64,000 nucleotides of DNA, taken from NCBI RefSeq assembly GCF_040639655.1, contig NZ_JBFAAI010000031.1, forward strand, positions 1-64,000, written 5' to 3'. Of the stretch, positions 23,706 to 33,300 are shown one piece after another; positions within the stretch are counted from its first letter, which is position 1; each line of letters starts with the position of its first letter. Below the pieces are notes generated by a model. That model was not told the DNA's origin. It saw only the letters and a list, made by a program, of their open reading frames with translations, and did no database searches. A program made the translations under genes and the position numbers. Origin of the DNA: Actinoplanes sp040639655. GTDB taxonomy: Bacteria > Actinomycetota > Actinomycetes > Mycobacteriales > Micromonosporaceae.

Positions 23706-24650
23706 CTACGTGGAGCTGCGGCGCCGTGTCGCCAAATTCACGGCTGCGTTATGCCATTGCGGGTATTGGAAGGTGAATCCAGCATCAAGGAGACGGCTCG
23801 GAACGACACGCCGGCTTTTCAGCAACAGTTCAGTATCCGACCTGAGTACGAATGCGCCGATCTCCGCCATATGGCTGGTGGCGGGGAGGCCGAAAGGCAT
23901 TCGCCATGCCGAGCGCAGCTTTCGCATGAATTCTCGCTGAGGCAATGGGTGGGGTGCGGCCAGATTCACGGCTCCGGCGAGATCCTCACGCTCGATCAGG
24001 AAGCGGATTGCACGGGCAAAGTCGTGGTCGTGTACCCACGAGACATATTGGCCACCTCCCGCCACCGGCCCGCCGAGACCGAGTCGCGCGAGCCAGCTCA
24101 GCACATCGAAGACCCCTCCACGGTCCGGGCTCATCACCATGGCCGACCGGAGTGCAACCTTGCGTGTATGGGGAGTCGCTGCTTGTTCCTGCGCAGATTC
24201 CCAGTTCTGAGCGATCTTCACGCTGTAGGCCCAGTAGTCGGGAACGCCATGTTCGCTGCCACCGATCAGGCCGTTGTACTCGTCGTTGGCCGCGTCGAAA
24301 CGGTGCGCATAGATAGTTGCGGTACTCATCTGAAGCCATGCCTTCGGAGGGCGCGCCGCCGCAGCGATGGCGTCACCGACCACGCGCGCCGACGCGACGC
24401 GCGAGTTCATCATGGCCGCAAGGTTCTCCTTGCTGTACCTGCAGCTCACACTACGACCCGCCAGATTGACGACTACATCACTGCCGTCTATCTCTGCCGC
24501 CCAGGGCCCCAGTGTCGAGCCGTCCCAGTGCACCTGGCGCTCACCCCTCGGCGAGCGCGTCAACACCGTGACGTCGTGGCCGTCTGCAGTCAGCGCCCGG
24601 TTCAGGATCGTGCCTACCTGCCCCGTCCCTCCCGGGATCACGACTTTCAT
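23706..24650 (-). CDS. TIGR01777-family NAD-dependent epimerase/dehydratase
   Basis: A 314-residue extended-SDR protein (YfcH/SDR39U1 type). It opens with the Rossmann motif VVIPGGTGQVGTIL, followed by WDGSTLGPWAAEIDGSDVVVNLAGRSV, SRVASAR, YWAYSVKIAQNWE and WVHDHDFARAIRFLIE. Members reduce or epimerise unknown substrates. Upstream, between positions 24704 and 24755, are two inverted repeats typical of TetR regulators, so its expression is probably repressed by a TetR protein that is not encoded next to it. Confidence 0.88.
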   Translation of the reverse strand: MKVVIPGGTGQVGTILNRALTADGHDVTVLTRSPRGERQVHWDGSTLGPWAAEIDGSDVVVNLAGRSVSCRYSKENLAAMMNSRVASARVVGDAIAAAARPPKAWLQMSTATIYAHRFDAANDEYNGLIGGSEHGVPDYWAYSVKIAQNWESAQEQAATPHTRKVALRSAMVMSPDRGGVFDVLSWLARLGLGGPVAGGGQYVSWVHDHDFARAIRFLIEREDLAGAVNLAAPHPLPQREFMRKLRSAWRMPFGLPATSHMAEIGAFVLRSDTELLLKSRRVVPSRLLDAGFTFQYPQWHNAAVNLATRRRSST

Positions 24651-24703
24651 GGGTCTTCCTCATCTCAGTGACGGCGGTACCGGCGCCCGGACCCAGGTTC
24701 CGA

Positions 24704-24721
24704 TTTGAGCGACCGCTCAAA
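24704..24721. promoter_or_regulatory. TetR-type palindrome TTTGAGCG-AC-CGCTCAAA
   Basis: A perfect inverted repeat with 8-base arms and a 2-base centre, about 55 bases upstream of the epimerase start. Arm content and spacing are as in TetR/AcrR operators. A nearly identical site follows 34 bases to the right. Confidence 0.7.
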
Positions 24722-24737
24722 TACGAACATAGACTCG

Positions 24738-24755
24738 TTTGAGCGTTCGCTCAAC
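24738..24755. promoter_or_regulatory. TetR-type palindrome TTTGAGCG-TT-CGCTCAAC
   Basis: A second copy with one mismatch in the outer arm. Centre-to-centre distance to the first copy is 34 bases. The pair likely controls the leftward epimerase gene and possibly a rightward promoter. Confidence 0.65.
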
Positions 24756-24997
24756 CACTAGGGCGGCCGACGCTGGAGATCGATACCCACGTATTGCTGC
24801 CCGTCGTCCTCTGCTGACATGTGGGGGCCGGTACGAGATTCGGCCTGGAATCGGAGCGGGAAACCAAACCCAGGTTCGTTCGGAATTCGTCCTCCGGAAC
24901 ACTGGAGCCGGTTGGCCGACATCCACTGTTTGTGCCTGCAGGAGATTCACAATAGCCACTCAGTTGGGGCTCAGGGCAGGGGCTGAAGATGCCTGCA

Positions 24998-25110
24998 TGG
25001 CCGCTCAGTCGAAAGACCACAATCCGCAGAGCGAGGCGAAACTGTTCGTCGCCGAGGACGACGCGACTTTCATTGCACGGTGCCGCAACTCGACCCGGAG
25101 ATACAGTACC
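24998..25110 (+). pseudogene. Possible response-regulator N-terminal stub
   Basis: From ATG 24998 the frame reads MAAQSKDHNPQSEAKLFVAE then DDATF before turning into unrelated sequence that runs in frame into the kinase. SEAKLFVAEDDATF looks like the first strand and acidic pair of an OmpR-type receiver, and OmpR genes normally sit just upstream of such kinases. The rest of the regulator is missing, suggesting an internal deletion. Confidence 0.4.
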
Positions 25111-26637
25111 TTGCGCAAGATCTCACTGCGTACCAAGCTGGTGGCCTCCGTGCTGGCGTTAGTCTTCGCAGCGGTCGCTTTGATCAGCGCCGCCAGTGCC
25201 TACGCATTGCGTGCCTACATGCTGGGCCGCGTGGACGACCAACTCGAGACGATGGCCATGCACGCCGAGTCCAAGCTGACCAACCGGTCGTACCGCCCGG
25301 TCTACGCGCCGCCGGACTATTTCATCGGCTTGTCCGCAGTGAGCGGAGGAGCGGCCGTCGATCCCGGCGCGGGTGTAGCCGAAGATGACGTGCCCGACCT
25401 GCCGATCGGGCTGGCCGTGCTCGAGTCGAAAGTCGACGTACCGTACGACGCTCGCAGTGCCAACGGCAGGTACATGTGGCGCATGCTGACAGCGAGGCTC
25501 TCCGACGACACTGTCCTGCATGTCGGCCAACGGATGACCGGCATCGACGCCGTTATCACCCGCCTGATCTGGGTGGATGTGCTGGTCGGCGTGGGCGTGC
25601 TGATCTCCTTGGCCACGATCGGCGCCGCTCTGGTGCGGCGAAGCCTCATCCCGCTCGTGCAGATCGAGCGCACCGCCGCGCGGATCGCGGCCGGCGACCT
25701 CACCCAGCGAGTTCCGGATCCCGAGGCCGACGGCGCCCATCCGACCACCGAGTTCGGCCGGCTCTCCACCGCGCTGAATGCGATGCTCACCCAGATTGAG
25801 GTGGCCTTTCTGGACCGAGCCCGGTCCGAGCAGGCAGCCTTGCGCTCCGAGGAACAAATGCGGCAATTCGTCGCTGACGCCTCGCACGAGCTGCGGACCC
25901 CGCTGACCACCATCCGCGGGTTCGCGGAACTGTACCGCCAGGGTGCCGTCTCCGCACCCGAGGCGGCCGCGCGGCTGGTCCGACGGATCGAGGACGAAGC
26001 CACCCGGATGGGCCTACTCGTCGAGGACCTGCTGCTGCTGGCCCGCCTGGACCAAGGGCGCCCGCTCCCGCTGGCTCCGGTCGAGCTGCCGGTACTCGCC
26101 ATGGAGGCAGTGCACACCGCCCAGGCCCTCGACCCGGGCAGGGACATCACCCTCGAAATGGGAGACGACCCGGAACTGCTGGTGGTGAATGGGGATGACG
26201 CTCGGCTGCGCCAAGTCATCGGCAACCTGATGGCCAACGCCGTGGTACACACCCCGCTGAACGTCGCGGTCACCCTGCGGTTGTATGCAGGACCCGGCGA
26301 CACCGCCGTAGTGGAGGTGTCCGACACCGGCCCAGGGCTCAGCCGCGACCAGGCCCAACGGGTCTTCCAACGCTTCTATAGGACAGACGGAGCACGAACC
26401 CGCGACACCACCCGCGACGCCACCGGAACCGGGCTTGGGCTAGCCATCGTCGCTGCCATCGTCCGAGCGCACCATGGAACCGTCGAGGTGGTCACCGAAA
26501 CCGGTCAAGGCGCTAGCTTTCGCGTCTACTTGCCTGCCCGAACCGAGGCCAATCCTCATATCATCGTCAACGCCGACGACGTGTACAGCGAACTTGATCC
26601 TCATACGGCATTCCGGACCGTGGAACCCCCGGGTTGA
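25111..26637 (+). CDS. Sensor histidine kinase (HAMP, HisKA, HATPase)
   Basis: A membrane kinase of about 508 residues from TTG 25111 (LRKISLRTKLVASVLALVFAAVAL), where GGAG lies 10 bases upstream; the frame is open further left. Order: TM1 (about 10-32), extracellular domain, TM2 (about 150-175), HAMP, H-box ADASHELRTPLTTIRGFAEL (His near residue 259), N-box NLMANAVVHTP, DTGPGLS and GTGLGLAIV. It has no intact partner response regulator next to it. The stop overlaps a 45-codon frame of unknown significance (26637-26771). Confidence 0.88.
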   Translation: MRKISLRTKLVASVLALVFAAVALISAASAYALRAYMLGRVDDQLETMAMHAESKLTNRSYRPVYAPPDYFIGLSAVSGGAAVDPGAGVAEDDVPDLPIGLAVLESKVDVPYDARSANGRYMWRMLTARLSDDTVLHVGQRMTGIDAVITRLIWVDVLVGVGVLISLATIGAALVRRSLIPLVQIERTAARIAAGDLTQRVPDPEADGAHPTTEFGRLSTALNAMLTQIEVAFLDRARSEQAALRSEEQMRQFVADASHELRTPLTTIRGFAELYRQGAVSAPEAAARLVRRIEDEATRMGLLVEDLLLLARLDQGRPLPLAPVELPVLAMEAVHTAQALDPGRDITLEMGDDPELLVVNGDDARLRQVIGNLMANAVVHTPLNVAVTLRLYAGPGDTAVVEVSDTGPGLSRDQAQRVFQRFYRTDGARTRDTTRDATGTGLGLAIVAAIVRAHHGTVEVVTETGQGASFRVYLPARTEANPHIIVNADDVYSELDPHTAFRTVEPPG

Positions 26638-26828
26638 TGTCAGCATCCTCATCCGCCGCCGATCGTGCGCCCGAGCCGATCTCTACAGATGAGCGGCCGC
26701 TGTGGTCAGGCCAGATGCCGGGCCGCTCGGGCAGCTTCCGTTCGGCGGGGCGTCCGCAGGTCACGGCCTGAATACCTTGTGTGCCTGAAGAGAGTCGAAC
26801 GCCTGGCGAACCGGTAGCCGGCAGCGAT

Positions 26829-27818
26829 TCAGAATTGCGATGCGGGCGGGGCTTCCGATGTGGCCGAGGCGCTGGGGCCCGGGTCGATCGAGATCATGAC
26901 CTGGGTCGGAGTGGAGAGGTTACCTGCGCCGTCGAAGGCGCGAACGCTGACAAAGTGTGTTCCGTAGCCGAGCCGCACCAATGCCGTGGTGCCGCCGACC
27001 CGGCTGACGACCGCGCCGTCCAGTGCGACCTCGTATCCGGCGACGAATTGGTCGTCTCGGGGCGCGTCCCACCGGGCGGTGAAGTAGCCGCCGCTCGGGC
27101 TGACGAGTCTGAGGTTCGTCGCAGGGCCCGGCGGGGTGACGTCCGGTGAGGTGCCGAGGCCCAGGGTCGCGAACGGGGAACGGTTGCCGGCTGCGTCGAC
27201 CGCCCGTACTCCGAAGGTCATCACCATCGGCGGTGGGATCGGCATGCTGTGGCTGGTGGTCACCGTGGCGATCGGGCCCGAGCCGGTGCCTGTGTAGATC
27301 TCGTATCCGACGACGCCGGTGTCGTCGGTCGACGCGTCCCAGCGCAAGGTGAAGGTGTTGCCCTGCGTGTCACTGCGGAAGTTGGTCGGCGTACTGGGCG
27401 GCCGGGCGTCGCGAGCTGCCGGATTGCCGGCGCACGGCCCGCCGTTGAGCAGGCACGACTGCGGCACTCCCGAACCGGAGACGATCCAGCCGAAGGACGT
27501 CGACGCGCCCGGGTCGAGACTCGCGTTCCACGAAGCGCCGGTGATGACGTAGTGCGTACCGGTCCGGGTCACCACGGCGTTCCAGCTGTAGTCGAGCGTG
27601 GTGCCGTCCAGCAGGTCGAACTCCACCCGCCAGGCCGCCATGCGGTCCACGCCGTCGTTGGTCACCGTCATCCTGCCCAGATAGCCGGTGGGCCAGGAGT
27701 TCTCCTTCAGGAACACGGCGGTGGCGGCCTGGGCGGGTCCCGGGATGAGCGTGACCGTGGCCAGTCCGGCGATCAGCGCTGCCAGGATCGTGGACACACG
27801 CGACACTGATCGGCTCAT
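26829..27818 (-). CDS. Secreted CBM2-like protein with two fibronectin type III domains
   Basis: A 329-residue exported protein: signal peptide (about 1-31), a CBM2-like cellulose/chitin-binding domain (about 32-130; SWPTGYLGRMTVTNDG, WRVEFDLLDGTTLDYSWNA, SWNASLDPGASTSFGWI), then two FN3 domains (about 140-230 and 235-320) and a Ser/Ala/Pro tail. No catalytic domain follows, so it may be a binding module that assists other enzymes or one that has lost its partner. ATG 27818 is used because the signal peptide starts there. Confidence 0.83.
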   Translation of the reverse strand: MSRSVSRVSTILAALIAGLATVTLIPGPAQAATAVFLKENSWPTGYLGRMTVTNDGVDRMAAWRVEFDLLDGTTLDYSWNAVVTRTGTHYVITGASWNASLDPGASTSFGWIVSGSGVPQSCLLNGGPCAGNPAARDARPPSTPTNFRSDTQGNTFTLRWDASTDDTGVVGYEIYTGTGSGPIATVTTSHSMPIPPPMVMTFGVRAVDAAGNRSPFATLGLGTSPDVTPPGPATNLRLVSPSGGYFTARWDAPRDDQFVAGYEVALDGAVVSRVGGTTALVRLGYGTHFVSVRAFDGAGNLSTPTQVMISIDPGPSASATSEAPPASQF

Positions 27819-28317
27819 GTCGATTGACGTTACGCGCTGGATTCGATCGCGGACGCAGCGTGTCAGGATGTGGAATGCACTGCGGCTGATGTTTCTCCGC
27901 GGCCGGCGCGTGGGGCGGCCTGGACCTTCCGGAACGGCGCACCCTGGACAGGTGGCCGCGCGATCCAGAAGCTTGATGGCTCGGCTTTGAAGGATGTCGC
28001 TGACATCCGTACATGCATGATCAACCCGTACGTGCTTGCGCTCGGCAGTCAGCGTCGCGGGTCCACGCCATGCGGTAGACATCTTGTGGATGCATGGGCC
28101 GCTATCGCGACAACGACCGGACCGTATCTCATGTTCGCTTCCTCAAGATCATCACACTGGAGTGGGGCAACCTACCTGGAAGCATGGCTGGCCGGAAGAC
28201 GACCTAAGTGCGCTGCTCTGGAACTACTCAAGGTAGCCGCGGACCGGTTGGGCTGAACACGGCCCGTCAGCCGCGCACGGCGCGTTATGAACGGTGCCAG
28301 TGCTATCAAAACAAGCC
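27819..28317. other. Intergenic stretch with gene debris
   Basis: No intact gene. The segment 28204-28256 is a decayed copy of the end of the membrane-protein gene at 22.0-22.7 kb. The remainder shows no motif. Confidence 0.45.
28204..28256 (+). pseudogene. Degraded copy of the 3' end of the 22012-22743 membrane-protein gene
   Basis: Bases from CTAAGTGCGCTGCTCT through CCGGTTGGGCTGAA align with the last about 53 bases of the intact gene, including the stop codon, with about nine substitutions and one deleted base in the GGGAAC run. The deletion shifts the frame. It is the remnant of a second paralogue or of a segmental duplication. Confidence 0.6.
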
Positions 28318-29055
28318 TCAACCAGCCAGCTCGCCGATGTTCACGACCTTACTTTCAGGGGGTGCCGCTAGGTCGGTGATTGTTGCACCGAAGTCAGTGA
28401 ATGCCAGTTCGGCACCATTCTTACCGGTCAACTGGAGCGGGTACGGCTTGCCGACCGCCGCAACGAACAGCTTCTTCTCAATATCGTCGAAATCCATGAG
28501 CCCGACCGCTTCGACGCCCGCGACTTCCTTGACGGCGCCGATGTCGAACCTCTTGGGCCGGAATAACCCGTCAAGGGAACCGATGGCGAACAGGTCCACA
28601 AACGCCGGATCCTTGTCGGCTCCCGTGACCCACCGGTCGCCCATCGCCTGGGCCAGCACTGTGCCCTGCTGAGTATTGGTCGACATGATCCAGAACTGCT
28701 TGCTAGGTCGGAGATACCGCTTGCCGCCGGTAGAAAGGAGTTCTACCTTGGCCTTGCCAAAGGATACGGAAGCGATGAAGCTCAGCCCGCTGACCTTGAG
28801 GTCGATCAAGGTCTTCTCGCCGTCCTGATGCAACGTGCCCTTAGCCCGGAAGGACTTCGCCTCCATGAGCGCCGCCTTGGCCCGCTGCAGGATCTCCGTG
28901 GCGCTCAGCGCCTTGATCCCGTTGGATGCCGGTGATGCGGTCGGCGCGACCGAGGGCGGCGTGAGCACCGTCTTATCTTCGCTCTGACAACCGGCCAGTG
29001 TCGTGGCCGCAAGGGCCAGAACAATCAACGCGACCTTAATGGGAATTGTGCGCAA
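28318..29055 (-). CDS. LppX/LprG-like lipoprotein
   Basis: A lipoprotein of about 245 residues. From TTG 29055 (AGGA 7 bases upstream) it begins with a short hydrophobic signal and a lipobox LAGC. The mature part (ILQRAKAALMEAKSFRAKGTL, GLSFIASVSFGKAKVELLSTGGKRYLRPSKQFW, GDRWVTG) matches the general form of LolA-like LppX/LprAFG lipid-binding lipoproteins of actinobacteria. A longer frame to 29226 exists but would place about 57 residues before the signal. Likely sits on the outer face of the membrane. Confidence 0.75.
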   Translation of the reverse strand: MRTIPIKVALIVLALAATTLAGCQSEDKTVLTPPSVAPTASPASNGIKALSATEILQRAKAALMEAKSFRAKGTLHQDGEKTLIDLKVSGLSFIASVSFGKAKVELLSTGGKRYLRPSKQFWIMSTNTQQGTVLAQAMGDRWVTGADKDPAFVDLFAIGSLDGLFRPKRFDIGAVKEVAGVEAVGLMDFDDIEKKLFVAAVGKPYPLQLTGKNGAELAFTDFGATITDLAAPPESKVVNIGELAG

Positions 29056-29222
29056 ATGAGCATCCTGTCCGTGTTGTGGAAATAGAGGAACCCATCGACG
29101 AACGGAATCTAAGCGTACCGGGGCCGGCCTGTCCACTCGTTGGCCATCATCCAGCTCCGTCATAGGTATCAAATTTCGTCCCACGGGCGTTGAGCGGCCT
29201 ACTTTCATGGCACCCCTCTGTG

Positions 29223-29695
29223 TCAAGAGGCGGTGAGAAGTGGTCCTCTAAGGTAGTTGTCGGCGGGTCCGGGAAGTAACTTCTCCGAAGTGTCGATCAT
29301 GGGGTTCAGGTCGGCCGCGCTGGATTGCAGAGTCGCCCCCGCTTGTCCTCCCGGGCCCGTCCTGAGCCGCTTGGTATCGGCGACCATCTGTCGGTGGACG
29401 ACGTCGGACAGGCGTCGTTTCAGTGCCCGCATCGCTTCCAGCGGGGTCTTGCCGTCGGCGAGTTTGCGCCGGTAGTAGCGGCGTCCTTCGCTGTCGTTGC
29501 GGAGCTGGACGACGGCCATGATGCGCAGGACCCGGTTGATGCGCCGGTTCCCGGCCCGCGACAGGCGATGGCGGTTCTGGTCGCCGGACGAGGCGTCGAT
29601 GGGTGCGGTGCCGTTCCAGGACGCGAAGTGGCCGCGGCTGGCGTCGCCGATGTCGCCGATCAGGCGGGCGGCGCCGGACGGGCCGATGCCATGTA
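29223..29695 (-). mobile_element. IS110-family transposase remnant (C-terminal part)
   Basis: The frame reads ALHGIGPSGAARLIGDIGDA, GHFASWNGTAPIDASSGDQN, RLSRAGNRRINRVLRIMAVV and AMRALKRRLSD, which is the Transposase_20 half of IS110 enzymes with its conserved serine-rich site. The N-terminal DEDD nuclease half is missing: upstream of about 29695 the sequence changes to an unrelated decayed gene. Open frame from the internal Met at 29519. Not functional. Confidence 0.75.
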
Positions 29696-30066
29696 AAGCA
29701 TCGTGTGCCCGCCGACGGAGATCACGCCGACGGACGTCACCCGTGCGCCGGTGGCATCCTTGATCGCCATCGAGCCGAGCATGGCGCCGATCCGGGCAAC
29801 CATGACTCCGAAAGTTGTAGAAACCCTTGCGCTGGCCCGAAGAAGAGGCGAACGTGCCGCCCCAGACGACGGCCGGCGCTTCGGCCAGCCCGGCCGTCGC
29901 CGCCCGCAGATTCCCGGCGGCTATGGCCTCGCCCTGTGCGGATACCGCGACCCGCTCGGCGTCACCCCAGGGTCCGGACTACGAGGCTGACCGCAGTGAC
30001 CACAGCCGCAAGAGCGATCCCGGCTGCACTGGCGGCCACCAAACGCCGCTTTCCCCTCGCGTTCAT
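29696..30066 (-). pseudogene. Frameshifted membrane-anchored protein, truncated at the IS110 remnant
   Basis: Starting at ATG 30066 the product is basic then hydrophobic (MNARGKRRLVAASAAGIALA...) and ends at TGA after 34 codons, inside a GGGG run. Restoring the frame continues as AERVAVSAQGEAIAAGNLRA, LAEAPAVVWGGTFASSSGQR and KGFYNF. A second shift leads to MVARIGAMLGSMAIKDATGA and GVISVGGHTMLYM, where IS110 sequence begins. Two frameshifts and a truncation mark a dead gene. Function unknown. Confidence 0.5.
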
Positions 30067-30390
30067 GATCGTGAATCGAAAGGGGCGGTCCTGTACGGCT
30101 ACAGCAAAGCGCCGTAGCTCACATCCAGTCGATCGTTCACCTACGAATTGGCCGCGGCAGATCGCCTACGGCACTTCAACTGGATCACCGAGCTGGCGGG
30201 CACGGTCACCGGCACCCCTGACAAGGACCCGGTATTGCCTCATCTCACTCCGGCAGTGTTACCGATCCGTTACACACCGAACTCTTGCCGGACATTCGAC
30301 GGGCGGCCCTAATTTGTATAGCCAATCAACAAATATCGATGCGTGGGTTGTGGCATGAGTCCGCCGTCCACCCAGGACTAGGAGAGACGC

Positions 30391-33300
30391 GTGCCCCGTC
30401 CACGCCGTGTTCACCCCCGAAGAAGCCTGCTCACCGCTGCCCTGCTCGCGTGCACCCTGCTGGTCACCGTCCTCAGTGGCACCCCGGCCCAGGCCGCCCC
30501 CGCGGGCCCGCAGCCCGCGGCGGTCCGGGCCGCGGCCGGCGCGGAACCGTACTCCGTCCTGGTCTTCTCCAAGACCGCCGCCTTCCGGCACGACGCCATC
30601 CCGGCCGGCATCGCCGCCATCAAGCAGCTCGGCGCCGACAACGGCTTCACCGTCGACGCCACCGAGGACAGTGCCGCCTTCACCGACGCCAACCTGGCCA
30701 AGTACCGCGCGGTGATCTGGCTCTCCACCACCGGCGACGTCCTGGACCCCGGCCAGCAGGCGGCCTTCGAGCGCTACATCCAAGCCGGCGGCGGGTACGC
30801 CGGCATCCACGCCGCCTCCGACACCGAGTACAGCTGGCCCTGGTACGGGGAGCTGGTCGGCGCGTATTTCGCCAGCCACCCCGCCAACCAGCAGGCGACC
30901 GTGAAGGTGGAGGACCACGCCCACCCGTCCACGGCCGAGTTGCCGGAGCGCTGGTCGCGTTTCGACGAGTGGTACAACTTCCGGTCCAACCCCCGCGGTG
31001 ACGTGCACGTGCTGGCCAGCCTCGACGAGACCACCTACACCGCGGGTGCCGGCGCGATGGGTGCCGACCACCCGACCGCGTGGTGCCAGGACTACGACGG
31101 CGGACGGGCCTGGTACACCGGCGGCGGCCACACGATCGAGTCGTACAGCGATCCGGCGTTCCTCGCCCACCTGCTGGGCGGCATTCAGACCGCGGCCGGG
31201 CAGCTGGACGCCGACTGCGGCGCCTCGCTGACCGAGAGCTTCGAGAAGATCACCCTGGACAGCAACACCAGCAACCCGATGGAACTGGACATCGCCGACG
31301 ACGGCCGGGTGTTCTACGTCGAGCGCGACGGCCGGGTACGGATCATCAAGCCCGGCACCGGCACCACGGTGACCGCGGTCGACCTGGACGTCTTCACCGG
31401 TAACGAGGACGGCCTGATCGGCATCCGGCTCGACCCGGACTTCGCCGGCAACGGCTGGGTCTACCTCTACTACGCGCGCAACGACGGCGTGGCCCGCAAC
31501 CTGCTGTCCCGGTTCACCGTCGTCGGCGACACCATCGACCCGGCCACCGAGAAGGTCGTCCTGCAGGTCGACACACAGCGCAACACCTGCTGCCACGCCG
31601 GCGGGAGCATGACCTTCGACAGTGCCGGCAACCTCTACCTGGCCACCGGCGACAACACCAACCCGTTCGAGTCGGACGCTTTCACCCCGATCGACGAGCG
31701 TGCCGGCCGGCAGGACTACGACGCCCAGCGCACCGCCGGCAACACCAACGACCTGCGCGGCAAGGTGCTGCGGATCCACCCGGAGGACGACGGGTCGTAC
31801 ACGGTCCCGGCGGGGAACCTCTTCGCGCCGGGCACCGCGCGGACCCGCCCGGAGATCTACGCGATGGGTCTCCGCAACCCGTTCCGCATCGGCGTCGACC
31901 CGGCCACGAACACCCTCTACGTCGCCGACTACGGGCCGGACGCCGGTGCGACCAATCCCGACCGCGGTCCGGAGGGGACCGTGGAGTGGAACATCGTCGC
32001 CGCCCCGGGCAACTTCGGCTGGCCGTACTGCATCGGCGCGAACTACGCGTACAACGACTACCAGTTCCCGTCCGGCCCGAGCGGGGCGAAGTTCAACTGC
32101 GCGGCGCCGGTGAACAACTCGCCCAACAACACCGGTCTCACCACGCTGCCGCCGGCCGTCAGCGCCACCGTCGACTACGACTACAGCGGCAACGCCCGCT
32201 TCCCGGAGATCGGCGGTGGCGGCGCCCCGATGGGCGGCCCGGTCTACCGCTACGACGCCGGCCTGAACTCCACGCGCAAGTGGCCCGCCTACTACGACGG
32301 CAAAGCGCTGCTGGGCGAATGGAACCAGTCGAAGATGTACACCATGCAGGTGACCGCCGACGGCCGGTCCCTGGTCGACATCAACCAGCTGCTGTCCGGG
32401 ATGAAGTTCATCCGCCCGATGGACTTCGAGTTCGGCCCGGACGGCGCGATGTACATGATCGAGTGGGGCACCGGCTTCGGCGGCAACAACGACGACTCCG
32501 GCATCTACCGGATCGACTACATCGCCGGTGAGCGGGCACCGATCGCCGCGGCCGCCGCCACCCCGACGTCCGGACAGGCGCCGTTGACCGTACGGTTCTC
32601 CAGCGCGGGATCCCGCGATCCCGACGGCGGCGCGCTGACCTACGCCTGGACGTTCGGTGACGGCGCGACCTCGACCGAGGCCAACCCCACCCACACCTAC
32701 GCCACGGCGGGCGACTACACCGCGCAGCTGACCGTCACCAACCCCAAGGGGCGCAGCGCGGTGGCGAACGTCCCGGTGACGGCCGGCAACACCGCCCCGA
32801 CGGTGAGCATCGAGTTCCCGCCGGACGGCGGCTTCTTCGAGTGGGGTGACCAGGTCCGGTACACGATCAAGGTCACCGACCCGGAGGACGGCGAGATCGA
32901 CTGCGACCGGGTGCGGTTGCAGGTGCTGCTCGGCCACGACGAGCACGCCCACCCGCTGGAGCAGCACACCGGCTGCACCGGCACCGTGCAGACCACACTC
33001 GCCTCGGGGCACGGCGCGGAGGCCAACGTCTTCGCCGTCTTCGAGGCCACCTACACCGACGACGGCGGTACGGGCGGAGCGGGCCCGCTCACCGGGCGGG
33101 CGATCGAGCAGCTGCAGCCCAAGCGCAAGCAGGCCGAGTACTTCACCGGCACGGGCCGGGTGCCCGGCGGTGTCGGCGGCGGCGACCCGGGCGTGGGCCG
33201 CGAGACCGGCAGCGACCCGGCCGGCGGTGGCCAGAACATCAGCCTCATCGAGGACGGCGACTGGTGGTCGCTGGACCCGGCCAGCCTGACCGGCATCGAC

